Both the position numbers and the translations under genes were made by a program. Below the pieces are notes generated by a model. That model ran no database searches. It was not told the DNA's origin and saw nothing but the letters and a program-made list of their open reading frames with translations. DNA of 53,353 nt from Nioella halotolerans (GTDB lineage Bacteria > Pseudomonadota > Alphaproteobacteria > Rhodobacterales > Rhodobacteraceae), in the NCBI GenBank assembly GCA_003428585.1, contig QVQC01000050.1, positions 1-53,353 on the forward strand. Reading direction: 5' to 3'. Shown here one piece after another: positions 9,295-18,217 of the stretch (within the stretch, counting starts at the first letter, position 1; each line of letters starts with the position of its first letter).

Positions 9295-10081
9295 TCAGCG
9301 AGCGAGCGCGCGCAGCCGGGCCACCAGGTCGCGCACCCTTTCGGCATTGTCGCAAGCGGGGGCGGCCGTCGGGGCCGACGAGGTTGTTCTCGAACCCGAT
9401 GCGGGCCTTGCCGCCCGCGGCGACTGCCGCGACGAGGCAGTCGGTTTCCGCCGGGCCGAAAGCACAGGCCGCCCAGTCGGGCGGGTCGGGAAAGGCGCGG
9501 GCGGCGGCGCGGAACCCGGCCAGCATGTCGGGCCGGGCCGGGATCGGCGGCTGGTAGCGCCCGAGGACGTAGAGCACCTGGACCGGGCCGGGGATATCCC
9601 CGCGGGCCACGAGGCTGGCAAGCCGGGTCACCTCGGCGGGTGTGTAGAGGATATGCTGCACGGGCATGCCGGCCTCGGTAGCCCATTGGTAGAAGCGGCG
9701 CGCCGCCGGGTCGGGGCCGGTGCCCGGCCACATCTCCGACAGGGCGACGGACACGCCTTCGGGACAAAGCGCATGGACGAGGGCGCGCTGGTCCTCGGGG
9801 CCATAGCGCCCGGCGGCCTCTGTCGTGACCTGCACCGGCATGTCCGGCACCGCGCGAGCCATCTCCGCGATCAAGTCCCGGTAGCGGCCAGCGTCGAGGC
9901 TGTGGGTGCCGTCCGCGTCGCGCAGATGGGCGTGCGGCGCCCCCGCGCCCTCGGCGAAGGCCGCGCGGGCCGCTACCACCGTTTCCGCGATGCTCATCGG
10001 CAAGGCCGGGTGATCGGCCTTCGTGCGCCGGGCGCCGTTCGGGGCCAGCATGATGGCAGGCAGCGTGGCAAGGCGGCTCAT
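9295..10081 (-). CDS. BKACE (3-keto-5-aminohexanoate cleavage) family protein, apparent frameshift near the 3' end
   Basis: BKACE enzymes cleave a beta-keto acid with acetyl-CoA, using zinc. The start MSRLATLPAIMLAPNGARR, the metal motif HAHLRD and the late block GFENNL are present. Just after the NNLVGPDGRP block the frame becomes unrelated and runs on to 9023, antisense to the Lrp-type gene. Removing one base from the five-G run at 9358-9362 restores the expected ending DNAERVRDLVARLRALAR with a stop at 9295, giving about 262 residues. It is either a recent frameshift mutation or a sequence error. It overlaps the aminotransferase gene by 4 bp, so the two are coupled. Confidence 0.8.
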
Positions 10082-11403
10082 GACGCGAGGGCGGTCTCGA
10101 CGGCGCGCGATAGCTTGTCTGCGAGCTCCGCGATCTCGTCCTCCGTTATGATGTAGGGCGGGGCGAGCAGGATGTGGTCGCCCTCGCGCCCGTTCACGGT
10201 GCCGCCCGCCGGGTAGCAGACGAGGCCTTCGGCCATGGCGGCCTTCTTCACCTTGAGGTGCAGTTTGCGCGCCGGGTCGAAGGGCTGTTTCGTATCGCGA
10301 TCCGCGACCAACTCGATGCCACGGAACAGCCCCCGGCCCCGCAGGTCGCCGACATGTGGGTGCTGGCCGAAGGTCTGGGCCAAGGCCGCCTCAAGCACCG
10401 CGCCGCGCGCGCGCACCTGCGCCAGCAGGCCGCGGTCGAGGATGGCGTTGAGCACCGCATGGCCGGCGGCGGCGGCCAGCGGGTGGCCGTGATAGGTATG
10501 GCCGTGCTGGAAACTGCCCGATCCGTCCGCGATCGCGCGGTAGACGCGATCCGAGGCCAGCATCGCGCCGATGGGCGCGTAGCCCGCGCCAAGCCCCTTG
10601 GCGATGGTCAGGATGTCGGGCGATATCCCGTCGGCCTCGCAGGCGAAAAGGTGCCCGGTCCGGCCCATGCCGCACATCACCTCGTCGAGGATCAACAACA
10701 CGCCGTAGCGGTCGCAGATCTCGCGGATGCGCTTGAAATAGCCGGGCACGGCGGGAACCGCACCGGCGGTGGCGCCGACCACGGGTTCGGCGATGAAGGC
10801 CAGCACGTTCTCGGGCCCCTGCCGCAGGATTTCGTCCTCCAGCGCGTTGGCGGCCCGCTGGCCAAAATCGTGTTGGGACTCGCCTTCCCGCCGTTCGCGG
10901 TATTCGTAACACGGCATGACGTGATGGGTTTCGACCAGCAGCGGCGCATATTTTTCCCGGCGCCACGCATTGCCCCCGGCGGCAAGCGCACCAAGCGTGT
11001 TCCCGTGGTAACTTTGCCGCCGCGCAATGAGCTTGTGGCGCTGTGGCTGGCCGGTTTCCAGCACGTATTGCCGGGCCAGCTTTATCGCCGCCTCCACCGC
11101 CTCCGACCCGCCGGACAGAAGGTAGACCTTGTCGATACCGGCCGGCGCGTGGGCGATCAGCAGGTCGGCCAGCGCCTCGGCCGGGTCGGAGGTGAAGAAC
11201 CCGGTATGGGCAAAGGCGATCCGGTCGAGCTGCGCATGGATCGCGGCGCGCACGTCCGGATCGGAATGGCCAAGGCAGGACACGGCCGCGCCGCCCGATC
11301 CATCGAGATAGGCGCGCCCGTCGGCGTCAAAGATGTAGCACCCTTCGCCGCGAACGGCGGTGGGCAGCGGGCCGGGGCCGCGCCCGAAAATGTGACCGGG
11401 CAT
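10078..11403 (-). CDS. Class III PLP-dependent aminotransferase
   Basis: 441 residues, normal for omega-aminotransferases. Visible marks are YLLSGGSEAVEAAIKLARQY (cofactor phosphate region), SYHGNTLGA, the LILDEVMCGMGRTG segment that holds the cofactor aspartate, and the PLP lysine in IAKGLGAGYAPIGA. It would move an amino group between an omega- or beta-amino acid and a keto acid. Its coupling to a BKACE gene suggests that the aminotransferase makes the beta-keto acid that BKACE then cleaves (inference). The stress protein and TRAP genes lie upstream on the same strand with tiny gaps, so one operon is likely. Confidence 0.93.
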   Translation of the reverse strand: MPGHIFGRGPGPLPTAVRGEGCYIFDADGRAYLDGSGGAAVSCLGHSDPDVRAAIHAQLDRIAFAHTGFFTSDPAEALADLLIAHAPAGIDKVYLLSGGSEAVEAAIKLARQYVLETGQPQRHKLIARRQSYHGNTLGALAAGGNAWRREKYAPLLVETHHVMPCYEYRERREGESQHDFGQRAANALEDEILRQGPENVLAFIAEPVVGATAGAVPAVPGYFKRIREICDRYGVLLILDEVMCGMGRTGHLFACEADGISPDILTIAKGLGAGYAPIGAMLASDRVYRAIADGSGSFQHGHTYHGHPLAAAAGHAVLNAILDRGLLAQVRARGAVLEAALAQTFGQHPHVGDLRGRGLFRGIELVADRDTKQPFDPARKLHLKVKKAAMAEGLVCYPAGGTVNGREGDHILLAPPYIITEDEIAELADKLSRAVETALAS

Positions 11404-11407
11404 GCGC

Positions 11408-11839
11408 CTAATCCCCCCGCACCACGAAGACCGATTGCGGCGCGTGGCGCACCACGCGGGCGGCGTTGGGGCCGAGCAGGTAATCGCGCAGTTCCGGCCG
11501 GTGCGACCCCATGACGATCACGTCGGCCTTGACCCGGTTCGCGGCCTCGATGATCTGGTCGTAGACGCGGCCATGCAGCACATGCGGGTGCACCTCTATC
11601 CCGTCTGGCACATGATCGTTGACGAAGGCGGTCAGGCGTTCGCCGATATCGTGTATCGCCTTGTCCTCGAAGCCTTCGGGAAAGTAGCTGCCGACCACGG
11701 ACATGCCGAAATCGGGGACCACGGTGGCGATATGCAGCACCGCGCCCTCGGTCCCGGCCATGCGGGTGGCGGCGGGCAGCGCCCTGGCCCATGTGGCGGG
11801 ATCCGAAAGGTCGATGGGCAGGAGGATGGAGGTAAACAT
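11408..11839 (-). CDS. Universal stress protein (UspA family)
   Basis: A single Usp domain of about 143 residues. It starts MFTSILLPIDLSDP and ends with the nucleotide-binding pattern MGSHRPELRDYLLGPNAARV, close to the family G-2x-G-9x-G motif. The upstream ATG at 11848 has its purine-rich site directly abutting it, whereas the ATG at 11839 has GAAGG at a proper distance, so I prefer 11839. Usp proteins are often encoded beside TRAP permeases, as here (TRAP stop at 11852). Confidence 0.88.
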   Translation of the reverse strand: MFTSILLPIDLSDPATWARALPAATRMAGTEGAVLHIATVVPDFGMSVVGSYFPEGFEDKAIHDIGERLTAFVNDHVPDGIEVHPHVLHGRVYDQIIEAANRVKADVIVMGSHRPELRDYLLGPNAARVVRHAPQSVFVVRGD

Positions 11840-11851
11840 CACGTGCATCCT

Positions 11852-14494
11852 TCAGAAGGCCGGTTTGGTCTGGCGCCGCCGCTGGAGCAGGATCACCAGC
11901 CCAAGCAGCAGGAGCGCGGGGAAAAAGAAGATCTGCGCCGGCATCTGGTTGACGGGCACCTGCACGGCGGCCAGTTGCACCGGCGTATCGGCGTAGAAGT
12001 CGAAATCGGACAAGCGCTCCGCGGTGTCGGTGCCGAACATCGGCTCGTCCAGCCGCACCACGTCGTCTTCCGGGTAGAGCAGCAGGCCGGAGGCGTCGAT
12101 ACGTTCCGCCGCGCTGCCCGCACCCTCGATCTGCATCACGAGGGTGGTGGAGGTCATGTCGCCGGAGTTGAAATCCGGCCACTCGATCAAGAGGCGCAGG
12201 CGATCACCCTCTTGCGCGGCGGCAACGGCCTCTTCGAACCCGGCCGGGGGCACGTCGCGGAACGGCGGCTGCACCATGTCCAGCCAGACATTGGGCACGA
12301 AGAGGGTGAAGGCCACCAGCAGAAGCGCGGCGCTTTCATACAGGCGGCTCTTGGCGAGGAAGTAGCCTTGCGTCGCGGCGGCGAAAAGCAGCATGGCGAA
12401 GGTGGCGATGACGAAGATGAACACCGCCTGCCCGATGCCGGCCCATGTGCCCAGATCGACGCCGTAAAGGATCAGCGCCGGGTTGAAGATGAACAGGAAG
12501 GGCAGTGCCACGGTGCGCAGGGAGTAGAAGAACGCGGTGAAGCCGGTGCGGATCGGGTCGCCCCCCGAGACGGCGGCGGCGGCGAAACTGGCCAGCCCCA
12601 CGGGCGGCGTCACGTCGGCCATGATGCCGAAGTAGAAGACGAAGAGGTGCGCCGCGATCAGGGGCACGATCAGCCCTTCCTGTGCGCCCAGCGTGACCAC
12701 GACAGACGCCATCAGCGACGAGACCACGATATAGTTCGCCGTGGTCGGCAGCCCCATCCCGAGGATCAGCGAAAACAGCCCGACAAAGACCAGCATCAGG
12801 ATCAGGATACCGCCCGACAGCTGTTCGACCAGCCCGGCCAGTTCGGTGCCGATGGGCGTCTTGGTGACGATGGCCACGATGATGCCCGCCGCCGCCGTGG
12901 CCACGCCGATGCCGATCATGTTGCGCGCGCCGGCGATCAACCCGGCGATCAGGTCGTCGAAGCCGCCCTTGAACTCGGCCAACAGCTGCGCGCCCTGCCC
13001 CCGGAACAGTGCCTTCAGCGGGCGCTGCGTGATGATGATGAACAGCATCAGCGACGTGGCGTAGAAGGCCGATTTCGCCGGGCTTTGGCGTTCGACCATC
13101 AGGAACCAGACCAGCACCACGATGGGCAGCACGTAATGCAGCCCGGTCGCATAGACCTCGCCCACCGTGGGCAGCTTGATCTCTTTCGCGTTGGGGTCGT
13201 CCACTTCCAGATCGGGCCGCCGCGCGGCAATGGCGACAAGCCACAGGTAAACAGCGCCCAGCACCGTCATCATCACCGGCCCGGTCAGCGCCGGCGCGGC
13301 CGCCCGCAACGCGCCGACCGCGTAGATCAGCACCGTGAACCCCGCCCCCGCGACCGCGAAACCGATGAAGAACTTGACCAGCATGCCGGTGAAGCTTTTT
13401 GCCTCGCCCAGCGCCGGCATGTCCTTTTTCAGCGCCTCCAGATGGACGATGTAGATCAGCGCGATATAGCTGATCACCGCCGGGATGAAGGCGTGCTTGA
13501 TCACTTCAAGGTAGGAAATCCCGATGAACTCCACCATCAGGAAGGCAGCGGCGCCCATCACCGGCGGCATGATCTGGCCGTTGACCGAACTGGCCACCTC
13601 GACCGACCCGGCCTGTTCGCTGGTAAAGCCCACGCGCTTCATGAGCGGGATGGTGAAGGTGCCGGTGGTGACCACGTTGGCAATGGACGATCCGGAAATC
13701 AGCCCGGTCATGGCGCTGCCGACAACGGCGGCTTTCGCCGGCCCGCCGCGCAGGTGGCCAAGCCCCGCGAAGGCCAGCTTGATGAAGTAATTGCCCGCGC
13801 CCGCCTTGTCGAGAAGCGAGCCGAACAATACGAAAAGAAAGACGAAAGCGGTGGAAACACCCAAGGGGATGCCGAACACCCCCGCCGTATCCAGCCAGAG
13901 CGCGTTCATAAGCCCGGTGAAGGAAATGCCTTCATGCGCGATCAGGTCGGGAATAAGCCAGCCCTGCCCCATGTAGCCGTACAGGATGAAGAGCGAGCCG
14001 ACGATGGTCAGCGCCGGGCCAAGCGCGCGGCGGCTGGCCTCCAGCAGGCAGAGAAGGCCGATGGCGCCGACGATGACCTGCGCCTGCGTCGGCAAGCCGG
14101 AGCGCGCGGTCATGGCAAGGGTATCGGAGAACCAGAAGATGTAGAATGCCGTGCCCCCCGCCGTGAGGGCGAGACCCCAATCAAGGATGGGGATATGGTG
14201 GCGCGGCGATGATTTCAGCGCCGGGTAGGCCATGAAGGCCAGCAAGAGCGCGAAAGTCAGGTGAATCGGGCGCGTCTGCGAGGAATTCATCACCGGCAGG
14301 TATTGCCCGAACCAGAGCTGCGGCTGCGCGATCCAGAGCTGGAACAGTGACCACAAGAGCGCGAGGCCGGAAATCAGCAGTGCCACGTTGCGGTTCAAGG
14401 GGTCGCGCGCACCGCTGTCGGTGCTGGCCACCAGATCCTGCAATTCCTCGTCGCTGAACCGGCGCCCCTCGCGCCCGCCGTTCGGGTCTGTCAT
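11852..14494 (-). CDS. TRAP transporter fused permease (DctQM fusion, TAXI type) with C-terminal DUF3394-like domain
   Basis: 880 residues, nearly all membrane segments. The N-terminal part (about 40-190) resembles the 4-TM small subunit, and the middle (about 190-690) the 12-TM large subunit, with VVGSAMTGLISGSSIANVVTTG and GLPTTANYIVVSSLMA. After residue 700 come further helices and a soluble beta-rich segment (about 765-850) followed by a last helix and a basic tail; this fits the DUF3394 region seen in fused TRAP permeases. It works with the TAXI binding protein encoded just upstream. Substrate is unknown; glutamate or small organic acids are possible. Confidence 0.93.
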   Translation of the reverse strand: MTDPNGGREGRRFSDEELQDLVASTDSGARDPLNRNVALLISGLALLWSLFQLWIAQPQLWFGQYLPVMNSSQTRPIHLTFALLLAFMAYPALKSSPRHHIPILDWGLALTAGGTAFYIFWFSDTLAMTARSGLPTQAQVIVGAIGLLCLLEASRRALGPALTIVGSLFILYGYMGQGWLIPDLIAHEGISFTGLMNALWLDTAGVFGIPLGVSTAFVFLFVLFGSLLDKAGAGNYFIKLAFAGLGHLRGGPAKAAVVGSAMTGLISGSSIANVVTTGTFTIPLMKRVGFTSEQAGSVEVASSVNGQIMPPVMGAAAFLMVEFIGISYLEVIKHAFIPAVISYIALIYIVHLEALKKDMPALGEAKSFTGMLVKFFIGFAVAGAGFTVLIYAVGALRAAAPALTGPVMMTVLGAVYLWLVAIAARRPDLEVDDPNAKEIKLPTVGEVYATGLHYVLPIVVLVWFLMVERQSPAKSAFYATSLMLFIIITQRPLKALFRGQGAQLLAEFKGGFDDLIAGLIAGARNMIGIGVATAAAGIIVAIVTKTPIGTELAGLVEQLSGGILILMLVFVGLFSLILGMGLPTTANYIVVSSLMASVVVTLGAQEGLIVPLIAAHLFVFYFGIMADVTPPVGLASFAAAAVSGGDPIRTGFTAFFYSLRTVALPFLFIFNPALILYGVDLGTWAGIGQAVFIFVIATFAMLLFAAATQGYFLAKSRLYESAALLLVAFTLFVPNVWLDMVQPPFRDVPPAGFEEAVAAAQEGDRLRLLIEWPDFNSGDMTSTTLVMQIEGAGSAAERIDASGLLLYPEDDVVRLDEPMFGTDTAERLSDFDFYADTPVQLAAVQVPVNQMPAQIFFFPALLLLGLVILLQRRRQTKPAF

Positions 14495-14538
14495 CGGGCC
14501 GCCCCCTGCAAAGACATATTGTTGGAATCTTGGTGGGG

Positions 14539-14572
14539 GCCCGCGGCGAAAGGGAGGACGATCGCCGCGGGC
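14539..14572 (-). terminator. Intercistronic hairpin between binding protein and permease genes
   Basis: Perfect 11-bp arms GCCCGCGGCGA (14539-14549) and TCGCCGCGGGC (14562-14572) with a 12-nt loop. There is no U-run after it on the minus strand. It probably protects or partly terminates the TAXI mRNA, so that more binding protein than permease is made (inference). Confidence 0.55.
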
Positions 14573-14591
14573 TGTCGCTATCGGCGGGCGA

Positions 14592-15563
14592 TCACTCGAT
14601 CAGGCCGGCCTCGCGGTAGTAGCGCTCGGCGCCGGCGTGCAGCGGTGCGCTGAGACCGTCATTGGCCATCTCGGCCGGCTCCAGAATGGCGAAGGCCGGG
14701 TGCAGGCCACGGAACTGGTCAATGTTTTCCATCACCGCGCTGACGATCTCGTAGACGACATCGTCGGACACGTCGGCCGACGTCACGAAGGTCGCGCCGA
14801 CGCCGAAGGTCATCGTGTCCTCGTCATTGCCGCGATACATGCCGCCGGGGATGGTGGCGACGCGATAGAACGGGTTTTCTTCGACCAGCATGTCGACCGC
14901 GTCGCCAGTCACGTTCACGAGGACGGAATCGCAGGCGGTCGTCGCCTCCTGGATGGAGCCGGACGGGTGGCCGACGGTGTAGACCATCGCGTCGATGTTG
15001 TTATCGCACAGCGCCTGCGATTGTTCGGCGGCCTGAAGTTCCGAGGCGACGGCGAAATCGTCCATCGTCCAGCCCATGGCCTCCATCAGCACTTCCATCG
15101 TGCCGCGCTGGCCGGACCCGGGGTTGCCGACATTGACGCGCATGCCCTGCAGATCCTCGAAGTCGGTGATCCCGCTATCGGCGCGGGCGACGACGGTAAA
15201 GGGTTCGGGATGGACAGAGAAGACGGCGCGCAGATCCTCAAACGCGCCCTGCTCCTCGAAGCGCGAGGTGCCGTTGAAGGCGTGATACTGCCAGTCGGAC
15301 TGCGCCACGCCGAATTCCAGTTCGCCGCCGCGGATGGCGTTGATGTTGAAGACCGACCCGCCGGTGGATTCGACGCCGCAGCGGATGCCGTGCTCGGACC
15401 GGCCGCGGTTGACCAGACGGCAGATCGCGCCGCCGGTGGGGTAGTAGACGCCGGTCACGCCGCCGGTGCCGATTGTGACGAAGGTATCGTCCTGTGCGGC
15501 GACAGCGCCCGCACCGAACGCGGTGCTCGCGGCGACGAAAGCGCCAACCAAATGCTTGTTCAT
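14592..15563 (-). CDS. TAXI family TRAP transporter solute-binding protein
   Basis: 323 residues with a Sec signal peptide (MNKHLVGAFVAASTAFGAGAV, cleavage near AVAAQ). The family marks are FVTIGTGGVTGVYYPTGGAI near the N-terminus, GIRCGVESTGGSVFNINAI, and GMRVNVGNPGSGQRGTMEVL. It binds solute in the periplasm for the fused permease. I took ATG 15563, preceded by AGGGAGAG; the open frame upstream (to 15647) would hide the signal peptide and is not used. A divergent RpiR regulator starts nearby. Confidence 0.94.
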   Translation of the reverse strand: MNKHLVGAFVAASTAFGAGAVAAQDDTFVTIGTGGVTGVYYPTGGAICRLVNRGRSEHGIRCGVESTGGSVFNINAIRGGELEFGVAQSDWQYHAFNGTSRFEEQGAFEDLRAVFSVHPEPFTVVARADSGITDFEDLQGMRVNVGNPGSGQRGTMEVLMEAMGWTMDDFAVASELQAAEQSQALCDNNIDAMVYTVGHPSGSIQEATTACDSVLVNVTGDAVDMLVEENPFYRVATIPGGMYRGNDEDTMTFGVGATFVTSADVSDDVVYEIVSAVMENIDQFRGLHPAFAILEPAEMANDGLSAPLHAGAERYYREAGLIE

Positions 15564-15656
15564 GAGTTCTCTCCCTTTCGGACCGATTTGAAACACGGAT
15601 GCGGTTAGATGAAACAAGTCGTTGAAATCCGTCAAGGGATGAATCATTTGTTTTTC
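15564..15656. promoter_or_regulatory. Divergent promoter region, TAXI operon / rpiR
   Basis: The region has lower GC than its flanks and holds repeated half-sites: GAAACA twice (about 15590 and 15619), TTGAAAT, and ATGA/TCAT arms further on. RpiR proteins bind such repeats, so the regulator probably acts here. No precise operator can be set from the sequence. Confidence 0.35.
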
Positions 15657-16553
15657 ATGAACGCCTCGACCGATCCCCCGCCGTTGACGCTGGACGACCT
15701 GCGCAAGACCCTTGCGCAGAAGGTGCAGGACGCCTCACCCGAGGTGGCCCGGCTGGCCGAGTGGGCGCTGGACCACCCGCAGGAGATGGCGTTTCATTCG
15801 GTGCGCGCGCTGGCCAAGCGGGCCGATGTGAATGCCAACACCGTGTTCCGGCTGGCCGTCGCGCTTGGCTTTTCGGGCTACGATCCGTGCCGCCGGGCGT
15901 TTCAGGCGGCGCTGCGCGACCGGGGCGGAATGTATGGCTCGCGCGCTCAACAACTGCGCTCGGAGGCCGATGGGGACGGGCTGACGGACCGGATCCGGGC
16001 CTCGGCCCATGCCAATGTCGATGCGCTGTTCGACGGCGAGAACCACGCCCGCATCGGGCAGGCGGTAGACATGCTGATGGCGGCGCGGCGCATTCACACG
16101 GTGGGGGTGCGCAGTTGCTTTTCGCTGGCCCATTACCTTGCCTATACGGGGCGGATGGCCTTCGACAGCTTCGCGCCGCCGCTGAATGAGCCGGGCGGCA
16201 TTGCCGATGCAATCACCGAGACCGGGCCGGAGGACGTGGTGATCCCGATCACCTTCTCGCTCTATTCCGCGGAGGTTGTGCGCGCGCATGACACCGCGCG
16301 GGCGCGCGGCGCGAAAATCATCGCGATAACAGACAGCTACGCCTCGCCGGTGGCACGGGACGCGGACCTTGTCTTTTGCCTGCCGATGGCGGGGCCGCAG
16401 ACGCTGCCCTCGCAGGGGGCGGCCTTCGCGCTGGCCGAGGTGCTTGTCGGCCACATGATCGCGCATTGTGACCATGCCGCCAAGCGCATCGCGGATTACG
16501 AGGCGCGGATGCTGGAGTTCGGCGCCTATATGCAAGCCGGGTCGCCGCGCTGA
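15657..16553 (+). CDS. MurR/RpiR family transcriptional regulator
   Basis: An N-terminal HTH_6 domain (about residues 10-85, with MAFHSVRALAKRADVNANTV and RLAVALGFSGYDPCRRAFQ) is followed by a SIS sugar-isomerase-type domain (about 120-270, with RRIHTVGVRSCFSLAHYLAY and DVVIPITFSLYS). These proteins usually sense a phosphosugar or acid. Being divergent from the TAXI-TRAP operon, it probably controls that operon. Starts at 15609, 15639 and 15657 are all possible; the last leaves room for two promoters and gives 298 residues. Its stop directly abuts the stop of soeC. Confidence 0.88.
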   Translation: MNASTDPPPLTLDDLRKTLAQKVQDASPEVARLAEWALDHPQEMAFHSVRALAKRADVNANTVFRLAVALGFSGYDPCRRAFQAALRDRGGMYGSRAQQLRSEADGDGLTDRIRASAHANVDALFDGENHARIGQAVDMLMAARRIHTVGVRSCFSLAHYLAYTGRMAFDSFAPPLNEPGGIADAITETGPEDVVIPITFSLYSAEVVRAHDTARARGAKIIAITDSYASPVARDADLVFCLPMAGPQTLPSQGAAFALAEVLVGHMIAHCDHAAKRIADYEARMLEFGAYMQAGSPR

Positions 16554-17432
16554 TCAGGCCACGCGCTTGCCGTAGTAAAGCCCCACCACATGCTCCGCCT
16601 CGGCAAAGAACAGCCAGCGGGATACGACAAGCCCGGCAAGGTGGCTGACCACCGCGAGCGCGCCGAGGACATGCCCCGCGCCGGGGAACAGCAAGAACAG
16701 GACAGGAAGGCCATAACCGAAGAGCAGCGCGATCAGCCGCAGCTTGCGCGCATGCCTGCGCCCCACGACATGCACGAATTCCTTCAGCAGGTAATTGGTG
16801 CCGGTATGGGGCGGCTCGAAGGCACGCACGGTGCCGGGGCCGAGGCCGGTGGCCGTCGACAGGTCGGTGCCGGAGCGCGAGAGCGCCGAGTCGCCCATCT
16901 GCCAATGCGCCACCTGCACCGCGGCGGCAAGCGTCAGCAGCAGCGCGGCCAAGGTCGTCTGCCCGGCCAGAAGCGCCCCGCCGGCGATGGACAGCGACAG
17001 CAGGTGCACCGGTGTCAGCGGCTGGTTCCAGCGTGGCACGGTCTTGAGCTGCGCGTAGATCATCGAGGTGGAATAGACAGTGACCAGCGACAGCGCCGCG
17101 CCGGTCCAACCAACCAGCGTCAGGACGGAATCGAGGAATACCGCCGCGAAGGCATGGACGGCCATGACCAGAAGCGCGGCCACCGACAGCCATGCCTCGC
17201 GGCTGAGCCAGCTTGTCTTCCATTGGGTGAAGGCCTTCAGCGCCCGCTCCGGGTGGCCAAGGTGGAAGGTGGAGGCCAGAAGCCCGCCCACTGCCAGCCC
17301 GTATGCAATGAGGTAGAAGACAAGCGCCACCCAACCGGTGACCGGCGGCAGGCCCACCCCAAGGAAAACCAGCAATCCGAAACCGAGGCCGGACAGGCTG
17401 GTGAAGACGATGACGGAGGGGGCGGGATGCAT
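16554..17432 (-). CDS. soeC: Membrane anchor subunit, DmsC/SoeC family
   Basis: 292 residues with about eight hydrophobic segments. The early ASTFHLGHPERALKAFTQWK and later HTGTNYLLKEF segments are typical of DmsC-type quinone-reactive anchors. It would hold the SoeAB catalytic subunits on the cytoplasmic face and pass electrons to quinone. Its start overlaps the soeB stop by one base (TGATG). The name soeC is inferred from the gene set rather than from this protein alone; a DMSO-reductase-type anchor is the alternative. Confidence 0.82.
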   Translation of the reverse strand: MHPAPSVIVFTSLSGLGFGLLVFLGVGLPPVTGWVALVFYLIAYGLAVGGLLASTFHLGHPERALKAFTQWKTSWLSREAWLSVAALLVMAVHAFAAVFLDSVLTLVGWTGAALSLVTVYSTSMIYAQLKTVPRWNQPLTPVHLLSLSIAGGALLAGQTTLAALLLTLAAAVQVAHWQMGDSALSRSGTDLSTATGLGPGTVRAFEPPHTGTNYLLKEFVHVVGRRHARKLRLIALLFGYGLPVLFLLFPGAGHVLGALAVVSHLAGLVVSRWLFFAEAEHVVGLYYGKRVA

Positions 17433-18217
17433 CAGGAGCCCCCCTTGTCGGGGTCGGACGCGCCGCCCGGCAGCCGGTCGAGCGCCTTGTCAAGCCAGCT
17501 GAAGAAGCCCTTGGTATCCTCCGCCACCGGTTTCAGTTGCGGGGCGCGCGTGTCGGTCTCCGCCGCGCGGTCCTGTTTCGGGCGGGGCGGCAGGTACTTG
17601 TTGACGGGCTTGGTGCCCTGTTCCGGCATCAGGTCCATACCGCCGCGCGCCTCCACCAGTTGTGAAACGGCGCTGTCGGGATCGCCCAGATCCCCGAAAT
17701 GCCGTGCCCCCGCCGGGCAGGTGCGCACGCAGGCGGGTTCGCGGTCTTCCTCGGGCAGGTTGTCGTTGTAGATGCGGTCGACGCAGAGGGTGCATTTCTT
17801 CATCACCCCCTCCGCGGCATCCATTTCCCGCGCGCCGTAGGGGCAGGCCCATGCGCAGAGACCGCAGCCGATGCAGTCGGATTCGTTGACCAGCACGATG
17901 CCATCCTCGGCGCGCTTGTAGCTGGCGCCGGTGGGGCAGACGGTGACGCAGGGGGCGTCCTCGCAATGCAGGCAGGACTTGGGGAAGTGGACAAGTTGCG
18001 CCGGGCCGTCCTCGGGCGTGATTTCGTAGGAATGCACGCGGTTGAGAAAAGTGCCCGTGGGATCGGCGCCGTAGGCGTCCTGATCGCTCAGCGGTGCACC
18101 GTAGTTTTCCGTGTTCCAGCCCTTGCAGGAAATCACGCAGGCATGGCAGCCGACACAGGTATCAAGGTCGATCACCAGCCCCAGTTTCTTTTGCGTCGTG
18201 GCGGGAAGCTCGGTCAT
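17432..18217 (-). CDS. soeB: 4Fe-4S ferredoxin-type electron-transfer subunit (SoeB-like)
   Basis: 261 residues with four cysteine clusters: CVGCHACVISCKGW, CLHCEDAPCVTVCP, CIGCGLCAWACPYG with its partner CTLCVDRI, and PACVRTCPAG. This is the DmsB/NrfC/SoeB pattern for four [4Fe-4S] centres. It carries electrons from the molybdenum subunit to the membrane anchor. There is no Tat signal, so it is cytoplasmic. I used ATG 18217, which overlaps the stop of the preceding hydrolase gene; the longer open frame upstream is antisense-like in composition. Confidence 0.88.
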   Translation of the reverse strand: MTELPATTQKKLGLVIDLDTCVGCHACVISCKGWNTENYGAPLSDQDAYGADPTGTFLNRVHSYEITPEDGPAQLVHFPKSCLHCEDAPCVTVCPTGASYKRAEDGIVLVNESDCIGCGLCAWACPYGAREMDAAEGVMKKCTLCVDRIYNDNLPEEDREPACVRTCPAGARHFGDLGDPDSAVSQLVEARGGMDLMPEQGTKPVNKYLPPRPKQDRAAETDTRAPQLKPVAEDTKGFFSWLDKALDRLPGGASDPDKGGS

